A stretch of DNA of 64,000 bases from contig JBBRYI010000003.1 of the NCBI GenBank assembly GCA_038237805.1, positions 240,681 through 304,680 of the forward strand, given 5' to 3'. The notes under the pieces were generated by a model. That model saw only the letters and a list, made by a program, of their open reading frames with translations. It did not search any database and was not told where the DNA came from. Position numbers and translations under genes: made by a program. Source of the DNA: JBBQFI01 sp038237805 (GTDB lineage: Bacteria > Verrucomicrobiota > Verrucomicrobiia > Chthoniobacterales > UBA10450). This document shows, one piece after another, positions 57,738 through 64,000 of the stretch (position 1 is the stretch's first letter; each line of letters starts with the position of its first letter).

Positions 57738-59022
57738 CTTTCCGGATTTCGGCGAAAGCTTCCTCCACAACTGCAATCGTTTTTCCGACGTCTGCATCCA
57801 CATGCGCGGTGGAAAGAAATCCAGTCTCGAACTGAGACGGTGCGAAAAAAACTCCGTGGTCGAGACAAGTATTGAAGAATCGCGCGAACTTTTTCGTATC
57901 GCTTTGTTTCGCCGTTGCCAGATCAAAAACAGGACCGGCTGTCAAGAACAAACAGAACATCGAACCGATCCGGTGGAACGTGGCGGCGAGTTTCGTTTCA
58001 CGGAGACTGGCGCGGATCGCCTCTTCCATGTCCGCGCCAAGTTTCTCGAGGTGCGACCAGCCATCGATTCGTTCCAGTTCACGCAACTGTGCAAGGCCGG
58101 CGGCCATGGCGAGAGGATTTCCAGATAACGTCCCCGCCTGGTAAACCGGGCCGAGCGGGGAAAGCTTTTCCATGATTTCTGCGCGTCCTCCAAAAGCGCC
58201 GACCGGCAAACCGCCGCCGATAACTTTTCCAAGAGCAGTGAGATCGGGATTAACACCGTAAATCTCCTGCGCACCGCCGCGCGCGACACGGAAACCGGTC
58301 ATCACTTCGTCGAAGATCAGAAGCGTGCCGTGCTTCGTGCATTCGTCACGAAGTTCCTGGAGGAAGTTCTCACGCGGAAGATAAAGGCCAGCGTTTGCGG
58401 GAATCGGTTCCAGAATTACGGCGGCAATCTCCTGAGCGTTTTCGCGAAAAGCTCGTCGCACCGCTTCAATGTTATTGAAGGGGAGCGCAATAGTTAGTCC
58501 GGCAAATTTCTCCGGGATGCCAGCACTGTCTGGAAAACCGTGTGTGAGCGCACCGCTGCCAGCCTTCACGAGCAGGGAATCGACGTGGCCGTGATAGCAA
58601 CCTTCGAACTTGATGATCTTATCGCGCCCGGTAAATCCACGCGCGAGACGGACGCACGACATCGTCGCTTCCGTGCCGCTGTTGACCATCCGCACTTTTT
58701 CGATCGAAGGAACCCATTGGCAGATCAATTCCGCCATTTCCACTTCGAGCGGATTGGGGACGCCGAAACTTACGCCGCGGCCCGCTGCTTCGCGCACGGC
58801 GTCCACGACAACGCGCGGCGCATGCCCGAGAATCGCCGGTCCCCAAGTGCCGACGTAATCAATATACTCGCGGCCATCGACGTCCCAGATGTGCGCCCCT
58901 TCCGCACGTTCTGCGAAAAATGGATCGCGTCCGACTGCGCGAAACGCGCGCACGGGAGAATTTACGCCGCCAGGTATCCGTTTTTGTGCTTGGGCAAAAA
59001 GTTGAGCTGAACGCGACGTCAT
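57724..59022 (-). CDS. hemL: glutamate-1-semialdehyde 2,1-aminomutase
   Basis: Start chosen at 59022 (MTSRSAQLFAQAQKRIPGGVNSP); the upstream 20 codons come from a short repetitive sequence. 432 residues. IPGGVNSPVRAFRAVG, YIDYVGTWGPAILGHA, VNSGTEATMSCVRLARGFTGRDKIIKFEGCYHGH, LIFDEVMTGFRVARGGAQ and the PLP-Lys region LTALGKVIGGGLPVGAFGG are GSA-aminotransferase signatures. It completes the C5 route to 5-aminolevulinate, a haem precursor. Its last residues KGRGD and stop are encoded by a REP-like element. Confidence 0.94.
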   Translation of the reverse strand: MTSRSAQLFAQAQKRIPGGVNSPVRAFRAVGRDPFFAERAEGAHIWDVDGREYIDYVGTWGPAILGHAPRVVVDAVREAAGRGVSFGVPNPLEVEMAELICQWVPSIEKVRMVNSGTEATMSCVRLARGFTGRDKIIKFEGCYHGHVDSLLVKAGSGALTHGFPDSAGIPEKFAGLTIALPFNNIEAVRRAFRENAQEIAAVILEPIPANAGLYLPRENFLQELRDECTKHGTLLIFDEVMTGFRVARGGAQEIYGVNPDLTALGKVIGGGLPVGAFGGRAEIMEKLSPLGPVYQAGTLSGNPLAMAAGLAQLRELERIDGWSHLEKLGADMEEAIRASLRETKLAATFHRIGSMFCLFLTAGPVFDLATAKQSDTKKFARFFNTCLDHGVFFAPSQFETGFLSTAHVDADVGKTIAVVEEAFAEIRKGRGD

Positions 59023-59148
59023 GAGAAAACCGGAAGGAACATCCAACAACGAACGTCGAACGTCGAACGCAGAAGCGACCATTTGATTTCACGTTTAATC
59101 CGCGGCGTTGACACAAAGTCCGTGCGCCTGATAGTGGATTTCTTACGC

Positions 59149-59220
59149 GGCGGGGTAGCCAAGTGGTAAGGTCGGGGTCTGCAAAACCTCTATTCGCGGG
59201 TTCGATTCCCGCCCCCGCCT
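59149..59220 (+). tRNA. tRNA-Cys (anticodon GCA)
   Basis: 72 bases with acceptor GGCGGGG/CCCCGCC, discriminator T, D arm GCCAAGTGGTAAGGT, anticodon stem GGGGT/ACCTC with loop CTGCAAA (anticodon GCA) and T arm CGCGGGTTCGATTCCCGC. CCA is not encoded. The U discriminator and GCA anticodon identify a cysteine tRNA. Confidence 0.93.
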
Positions 59221-59311
59221 CTTCTCGAAATCGACTCTTGGCAGACCTGTAAACTCAAGTCGCGATTAAATTTGCTTGATTATTCATATATTATTGAATA
59301 ATGAATGCATT

Positions 59312-59536
59312 ATGAACAACGAAATGATGACCTGGCAAATTCCACTTCGATTTATTCGCGATGGCATTCCACTCATCGTTATCCCGACTTTTGTTAATGG
59401 CGAAGGACCGTTCGATTTCATTCTCGATACCGGGAACGCGACCGCTTCGTTCGTTCTTTCGCGAAGAGTCACCGAGTTACTGGGGATCCAGGCGCAGCCG
59501 GGCGATGAGTTTGCCCCCGCCCAGCGCAGTCGGTAA
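59312..59536 (+). CDS. N-terminal piece of a two-domain aspartyl protease-like protein (frameshifted)
   Basis: MNNEMMTWQIPLRFIRDGIP, then IPTFVNGEGPFDFILDTGNATASFVLSRRVTELLGI contains the retropepsin-like DTG motif of periplasmic aspartyl-protease-like proteins. The frame stops at APAQRSR just after a C-run (59513-59517), where the continuation AVGNQPAELL appears in the +1 frame. The longer frame from 59276 adds 12 unlikely residues. It is best read with the next entry as one gene. Confidence 0.6.
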   Translation: MNNEMMTWQIPLRFIRDGIPLIVIPTFVNGEGPFDFILDTGNATASFVLSRRVTELLGIQAQPGDEFAPAQRSR

Positions 59537-60170
59537 TCAACCGGCCGAACTTCTTGCGGCGACAGCAGAATCCGTTGCGGTCGGCCCTTTCCGTGAAGAG
59601 AAGCTTCGCGTCGGGGTCAGCAAAGCAATGGACCAATTATCGCGGGCAATCGGACAGGAGATTGACGGAAACATCGGGTTTCCATTTCTAAAAAATCTGC
59701 GAATCACGATCGATTATCCGCGGACGACCTTAAAGCTTGCTCCTTCCTCGCTGAAGGAACAGACCGCGAAGAATTCGAATCCGATCCCTTTCGATCTCGG
59801 AACGCCGAAGCCCCTTATTCTCGTTTGGTCGATGGTGAACGGCCGCGGCCCCTATCGCTTTGGGCTGGATACCGGCGCGGGAGCTACGATTGTTTCGCGC
59901 GAGTTAGCGAAGGAACTTGTTCTTGCGCAAGGCCCCGCTGTTCCGATGCAAGGGGCCGGCGGTGCGGCCAGAGGTTTTCTGACTAATCTATCATCTTTCA
60001 ATTTCGGAAACGTTTCGTTAGGCGAGACTACGGCCGTCGCTGCAGATGTGTTCCCTGCTTTACGCGGACCGGCCGGTGGAAAACTCGATGGCATTATCGG
60101 TTACAACGTCATGCGGCAATTCCGCGTCACGATCGATTATCCAATGAAACGAATGTTATTCGCGCGATAG
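59361..60170 (+). CDS. C-terminal piece of a two-domain aspartyl protease-like protein (frameshifted)
   Basis: Protein-like sequence in this frame starts around 59515 (AVGNQPAELLAATAESVAVGPF); before that the frame is a shadow of the N-terminal piece. It contains the end of the first domain (KNLRITIDYPRTTLKLAP) and a full second retropepsin-like domain: VNGRGPYRFGLDTGAGATIVSRELAKEL, LDGIIGYNVMRQFRVTIDYPMKRM. The two DTG domains resemble a fused homodimer. The frameshift is a one-base change in the C-run. The next gene starts at its stop codon (TAGTG). Confidence 0.65.
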   Translation: MAFHSSLSRLLLMAKDRSISFSIPGTRPLRSFFREESPSYWGSRRSRAMSLPPPSAVGNQPAELLAATAESVAVGPFREEKLRVGVSKAMDQLSRAIGQEIDGNIGFPFLKNLRITIDYPRTTLKLAPSSLKEQTAKNSNPIPFDLGTPKPLILVWSMVNGRGPYRFGLDTGAGATIVSRELAKELVLAQGPAVPMQGAGGAARGFLTNLSSFNFGNVSLGETTAVAADVFPALRGPAGGKLDGIIGYNVMRQFRVTIDYPMKRMLFAR

Positions 60171-60817
60171 TGTCCCCTGTGACTCGCAACGATGCTCCTT
60201 TAGAATCGCTCGTGCTGCGTGACCTCGCGCAGGTCAAGGCTTTGGCGGATCCGTTGCGACAGCGTTTGCTCAGTGCCTTCGCCACAACCCCGCAAACAAC
60301 CAAGCAAGTCGCGGACTGCCTCGACGAAAACCCGACCAAGCTTTATCACCATGTCCAGATTTTAGCTGACGCCGGTCTACTGAGCCTTGTCGAAAAACGA
60401 CAGAAACGCGGGACGACGGAGCGATATTATCGAGCGGCGGCAAAACAGTTTTCCGTCGATCGGCACATTTTCCGTCATCTTCCACGGGGTACGAAAAATC
60501 GTGGGCCGTTTCCCGACGCTTTGTTTGATGGCGCGTTCGCGGCGGCTCTCAGCGAGATTCAACAAAACGTCGGCAGCAAGGGCACCGCTTTTGAACCTTC
60601 GCAGAAAAAAGCTGCTTTACTGCAAACCCAAATCCGGGCAACTCCGGTTCAGGCGGCCGCTTTGTTAAAAAAGCTTCGACGGTTGTGCGGCACTAATTTT
60701 CGAAAAAAGAAAACGCGACGCGGCGCCAAAGAGGAAGCAAATAAATATCGCATTCTGATTGCTCTGTATCCCGTTGCCGGCCGCGAAAAGTCTACTTCCG
60801 CGAGGTCGATGAGTTAG
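60170..60817 (+). CDS. ArsR/HTH_20-type winged-helix regulator
   Basis: 215 residues from a GTG overlapping the protease-like stop codon. LAQVKALADPLRQRLLSAFATTPQTTKQVADCLDENPTKLYHHVQILADAGLLSLVEKRQKRGTTERYYRAAAKQF is a winged helix-turn-helix of the ArsR/HTH_20 kind, without metal-binding cysteines. The C-terminal half is unrecognised and basic at the end. Being coupled to the protease-like gene suggests that it regulates it or related envelope genes. Confidence 0.82.
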   Translation: MSPVTRNDAPLESLVLRDLAQVKALADPLRQRLLSAFATTPQTTKQVADCLDENPTKLYHHVQILADAGLLSLVEKRQKRGTTERYYRAAAKQFSVDRHIFRHLPRGTKNRGPFPDALFDGAFAAALSEIQQNVGSKGTAFEPSQKKAALLQTQIRATPVQAAALLKKLRRLCGTNFRKKKTRRGAKEEANKYRILIALYPVAGREKSTSARSMS

Positions 60818-61314
60818 CGGGGCCGGCCTTCTCGACTGGCGTAATAGGCCTGCACTTCAGCGCGATCGAGCGCGCCATCATCGTTCTTATCTGCCTCGCG
60901 CACAATTTTATTGGCCACGCCATGCGTGCGACCATATTTGATCGCTTCTTCCTTCGTCACGATCCCATCGTTATTCGTATCACGTTTATTGAAATCAGCC
61001 TTACGCGCAGGATCGCCGGCGGCCCATTCCTCTTTCGTCATCCGGCCATCGTGGTTCGCATCGCGCGAAGCAAAGATTTCGTTTACGAGAAAATCGTTAG
61101 CTTCCCTGCGCGAAAGTTTCCCATCGTGATTCGCATCGGCCTCGTCAAAACCGCCGGCGCCAGTGGTCGCTGTTGCCTGGCTCGGTTGCAAGTTCTTGTT
61201 CGCCTGACAACCGGTGCCGATCGCGAGGACGAGTGCGAAAAATATTGTCGCAGCACTGGATAACTGCGCGTTGCGAGGAGTTGGAGTGGGTTGCAATTGA
61301 TTTTTTCTTTTCAT
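60814..61314 (-). CDS. EF-hand calcium-binding lipoprotein
   Basis: Start chosen at 61314 (MKRKNQLQPTPTPRN), 166 residues. Lipoprotein signal IFFALVLAIGTGCQA with the lipobox Cys. Four EF-hand loops follow: DANHDGKLSRRE, DANHDGRMTKEE, DTNNDGIVTKEE and DKNDDGALDRAE. It should bind calcium in the periplasm or on the outer membrane. It overlaps the end of the regulator gene by 4 bases, on the other strand. Confidence 0.85.
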   Translation of the reverse strand: MKRKNQLQPTPTPRNAQLSSAATIFFALVLAIGTGCQANKNLQPSQATATTGAGGFDEADANHDGKLSRREANDFLVNEIFASRDANHDGRMTKEEWAAGDPARKADFNKRDTNNDGIVTKEEAIKYGRTHGVANKIVREADKNDDGALDRAEVQAYYASREGRPR

Positions 61315-61365
61315 GCTCAGGAGTCGATATGCGGCTGTTGTACAAAAACAAATGCGCGCAATCAA

Positions 61366-61740
61366 TCTTTCTTAGCGCCTGAAAAACTCGCTTAAAACGA
61401 TCTGGAGCCTAGCGGGTTCACTCCCCTTTTGTCATTTTCGGCTGAAATGCACTAAAAAATCCCGCGGAAATAGCTGATTTCTCGAGGGACGAACCCCCTC
61501 CGGACCCATTTTGCCACTCGGGTTCAGTATTCGCGAATTCATACCAGATCAACCCACCGGACCGGTGGGGATTCATCGTTGCAACCACGGATGCGGGCCG
61601 GTTCCGTCAGTGCCTTTGCCTGAGAAACAAGTGCATTTATTAAATCGTTATATCGGGAAACGACGATATGATTTAATTTTATTGAGTCAACAACGTTGCT
61701 TGGCCGAGAAGGCGTGTGGGCACACGCAACACTGCGCCGG
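61366..61740. other. intergenic region with one AT-rich hairpin
   Basis: About 370 bases between two genes on the minus strand. No credible ORF. The one clear structure is TTAAATC-GTT-ATATCG, loop GGAAACGA, CGATAT-GATTTAA at 61640-61676, followed by TTTTATT. It may be a terminator or an operator upstream of the EF-hand gene; its AT content differs from the surroundings. Confidence 0.4.
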
Positions 61741-62964
61741 TTAATTACGCCGTGGGCTGTGAACCGGCAGCCGCGCGACCAGAATCGACCCCAGGAAAAA
61801 AAGCGCGGCGCTATAAGCGAACGCGACTGTCGTTCCCTTTGCGGTCCACAACGCGCCGACGACGATGCTGGAGATAAAATCGCCAACACCGTTAACCGTC
61901 GCGAGGACACCGAACGCCATGCCGTGATGATTTTCCTCCACCAGCTCCGCGCAGAGTGAATCTTCGAGTGTCTCTTCGACCGCCACGTAGATGCCGCCGG
62001 AAACAAAGATGAGCGCAAGCGTCCACACGCTCACCGGCAGGAATATGATTGCGAGCGCCATGGCTCCAGCCAGGCCATAACCGCTGGCCAGAATCAGATT
62101 CTTCGCGAAACGATCGGCAAACCAACCCGCGATGAAGGAAAAGCTCGCGTAGAAAACATTGTGCAAGATGTAAAGAGACACGGCGACGCTCGCGGCTTTC
62201 GCGATGCCGAACGACGGCGCCAGTTTCTGCGTTGCGAGCAAAATGAGCAGCGTGTGCGCGAAATCCCCTGCGCCGAACAATCCGACTGCGACGAGAAATT
62301 TCCGGTAAGCGCGCGGCAGCAGACGGAGGCGTTCTCCGAAAGAAATGTGAGCAACGGGCGTCCGTTGCCTTTCCTTCACAAGAAAAGCGATAACGCCAGC
62401 CGCCAGCAGACCGGGCACCAAAGTGCACGCGAAGAGGAGTCGGTAATTGTGATTCGAGACTTGCAGAATTAGCAACGCGCTCGCCGGTCCGATAATGGCG
62501 CCGAGGGTATCCATCATGCGTTCCAACCCGAACGCGCGCCCGTAGGCTGCGCGATCAACTGAGCCCGCGAGCAACGCCTTGCGAACCGGCGTGCGCACTC
62601 CACGTCCGAACCATGCACCGGCGCGCGCGAACAAGACATGCCAGGCGCTCGTCGCCAATCCCAACGCTGCCGTCCCTAGCGCCGTCACGAGGTACCCTGC
62701 GATGGCGATCGGTTTCCGGCGTTCCAATCGATCGGTGTAATAGCCGGAAGCCATCTTCGCGAAACTCGACAGTCCATCCGACACGCCTTCAATCACCCCG
62801 AGCCATGCCGCCGCGACACCAAGCGTCGCGAGAAACGCTGGCATCGCCGCTGTCGCGATCTCGTGCGACCAATCGCTAAACAATGACGCGAGACCAATGC
62901 CGAGAACGGTTCGGTTAAGCCATCGCGTGTTCGCTTTGGGGCGGGAAGGTGTCGCGACAGGCAT
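61741..62964 (-). CDS. MFS transporter
   Basis: 407 residues with 12 predicted hydrophobic helices. The major facilitator motif between helices 2 and 3 is YYTDRLERRKPIAIAGYLVTALGTAALG; helices 4-5 have RAGAWFGRGVRTPVRKALLAGSV and the second-half loop GWFADRFAKNLILASGYGLAG. The GRGVRTPVR and ERMMDTLGAIIGP motifs resemble a subgroup often annotated as arabinose-efflux or tetracycline-like permeases. The substrate is not known. An octamer TCGTTAGG lies 4 bases upstream of its start, between it and the RND gene. Confidence 0.87.
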   Translation of the reverse strand: MPVATPSRPKANTRWLNRTVLGIGLASLFSDWSHEIATAAMPAFLATLGVAAAWLGVIEGVSDGLSSFAKMASGYYTDRLERRKPIAIAGYLVTALGTAALGLATSAWHVLFARAGAWFGRGVRTPVRKALLAGSVDRAAYGRAFGLERMMDTLGAIIGPASALLILQVSNHNYRLLFACTLVPGLLAAGVIAFLVKERQRTPVAHISFGERLRLLPRAYRKFLVAVGLFGAGDFAHTLLILLATQKLAPSFGIAKAASVAVSLYILHNVFYASFSFIAGWFADRFAKNLILASGYGLAGAMALAIIFLPVSVWTLALIFVSGGIYVAVEETLEDSLCAELVEENHHGMAFGVLATVNGVGDFISSIVVGALWTAKGTTVAFAYSAALFFLGSILVARLPVHSPRRN

Positions 62965-62984
62965 GATTCGTTAGGCCGCGATTC

Positions 62985-64000
62985 TCAACTCGCTTCGGGA
63001 GTCGCGGCGCGAATTCCGACGCGCAGCGCCAACGTCGGTAATACGAGGAGGTTTAGCGCTGTCGAAGTGAGAAGGCCGCCCAGAATCACGATGGCCATCG
63101 GGCCTTCAATTTCGCGACCCGGATCACCCGCGCCAATTGCGAGTGGAAGTAGTCCAAATGCCGTCACAAACGCCGTCATAAGAATCGGGATGAGCCGCTC
63201 GGACGCTCCACGAATGGCGGTCTCCAGGCCCCACGTCATTCCTTCTTCGCGAATGAGATGCTCGTAGTGCGAAATCATCATCAAAGAATTGCGCAGTGTG
63301 ATTCCAAAGAGCGTGACAAATCCGACCAGCGCTCCGATTGAAACCCAACCGCCAGCCGCGAACACCGCGAGCACTCCACCGATCAAAGCGAATGGCAGAT
63401 TAACGAGCACCAGAACCAGATTGCGCCAGCCGCGCATGACCAGCGTCAGGAGCAGGATGATTCCAACGCCGGCGAGGAGCGAATGGATGAGGAGGTCGTG
63501 GCGCGATTGTGCTTGCGCTGCGGCGGCCCCGCCGAATTCCACGTAGCTGCCTTGCGGCAGTGTGACTGACTGCGCGATCTGCTTGCGTGCTTCGGCAACG
63601 AACGAGTTCACATCGCCGCCCGCGACGTTGCAGGTGACGGTCTGGACGCGGCGCGCGCCGTCGTGAAGAACGACGTAGCGTCCGGCCGATTGATAGATAT
63701 CGGCGACTTTACTGAGTGGAACATTAGGTCCGGCGCCGTTGCGAAGCGGGAGCGCGCTAACCGCGCCAATGTCATTACGGTCCGCCGGATTGAGAATCGC
63801 GACGATGCTGAATACACGATTGCCCTCATAGATTTGCCCCGCTTCTGCACCTTGAGATGCGGCACGGATGGTCTCCAGCACGTCCAGTGGTTCGAAGCCC
63901 CACAGCGCCAGATCCGCCGGGCGCAACCGGATCTCGAGCTGCGGAGTGCCCGGCGCGGATTGCACTTGCACCTCTGCTGCGCCGCGAATCTTGCCCAGCA
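62985..64000 (-). CDS. RND efflux transporter permease, heavy-metal type (partial)
   Basis: Runs off the right edge of the window; only the last 339 or so residues are visible. LRPADLALWGFEPLDVLETIRAASQGAEAGQIYEGNRVFSIVAILNP is the docking/porter domain of CzcA/CusA-like permeases. After it come GSYVEFGGAAAAQAQSRHDLLIHSLLAGVGIILLLT and the last transmembrane helices with FVTLFGITLRNSLMMISHYEHLIREEGM (the GI..RN variant of helix 10/11). It would export metal ions or other cations with a membrane-fusion protein and outer-membrane channel encoded outside the window. Confidence 0.9.
   Translation of the reverse strand, partial: LGKIRGAAEVQVQSAPGTPQLEIRLRPADLALWGFEPLDVLETIRAASQGAEAGQIYEGNRVFSIVAILNPADRNDIGAVSALPLRNGAGPNVPLSKVADIYQSAGRYVVLHDGARRVQTVTCNVAGGDVNSFVAEARKQIAQSVTLPQGSYVEFGGAAAAQAQSRHDLLIHSLLAGVGIILLLTLVMRGWRNLVLVLVNLPFALIGGVLAVFAAGGWVSIGALVGFVTLFGITLRNSLMMISHYEHLIREEGMTWGLETAIRGASERLIPILMTAFVTAFGLLPLAIGAGDPGREIEGPMAIVILGGLLTSTALNLLVLPTLALRVGIRAATPEAS

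Overview
The window looks like a chromosomal segment of a GC-rich, Gram-negative bacterium, most likely a soil or freshwater member of the Verrucomicrobiota (PVC superphylum), probably from a metagenome-derived genome. Reasons: lipid A synthesis (lpxB), PEP-CTERM sorting, DUF5069, FG-GAP/VCBS secreted proteins, TPR and Ser/Thr kinase sensors, many intergenic palindromic repeats, and an integron-type cassette array whose attC sites resemble those common in verrucomicrobial metagenomes. The phylum assignment is inference; no rRNA or ribosomal protein gene is present.

Layout. 1-2.4 kb: a secreted metalloprotease/FG-GAP protein split by an apparent one-base frameshift. 2.8-8.6 kb: DUF4870 protein, an SDH-type Clp-fold protease next to a DUF6602 nuclease-like protein, a PEGA-like lipoprotein with an ATP-grasp enzyme, and an exported M20 amidohydrolase. 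8.97-12.1 kb: a run of gene cassettes separated by about 123-bp attC sites, all in one orientation, with no integrase in view. 12.3-18.8 kb: PEP-CTERM lectin-like protein, TPR protein, Tat-exported aldo/keto reductase, DUF5069 protein, Rieske oxygenase and ACMSD. 19.1-25.5 kb: kynureninase translationally coupled to trpD-C-F-B-A, with convergent 3-hydroxyanthranilate dioxygenase. 25.6-28.9 kb: lpxB, Gfo/Idh oxidoreductase, GDP-fucose synthase. 28.9-33.1 kb: short ALDH-like protein, deoB, deoA, exported hypothetical. 33.2-36.4 kb: ribBA-ribH-nusB, then ftsY. 36.7-41.8 kb: oligopeptide ABC transporter genes with two msrB-like genes inside the operon, the second lacking its catalytic cysteine. 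41.8-64 kb: TolB/TPR sensor, rarD, glycosyltransferase, lipA, recR-cyclase pair, ClpX-like ATPase, thioredoxin, Ser/Thr kinase, RluD-type synthase, a glycosidase-glycosyltransferase fusion, hemL, tRNA-Cys, a frameshifted retropepsin-like protein, ArsR-like regulator, EF-hand lipoprotein, MFS transporter and the C-terminal part of an RND efflux pump.

How parts may work together. The kynU-trpDCFBA block, with no trpE/trpG in view, could recycle kynurenine through anthranilate to tryptophan, as in some chlamydiae; the ACMSD and 3-hydroxyanthranilate dioxygenase genes at its flanks provide the competing catabolic branch. deoB/deoA form a nucleoside salvage unit and ribBA/ribH a riboflavin unit.

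Two signals lie outside ordinary gene content. First, the octamer CCTAACGA (or its complement TCGTTAGG) occurs about 34 times outside the cassette array, against roughly 2 expected for a random 8-mer. It is common in the backbone (17-64 kb), scarce in the first 17 kb, and identical to the right end of the attC sites. Second, several families of GTAG-headed palindromes (REP-like) sit at gene ends and often supply the stop codon, and even the last residues, of the adjacent genes.
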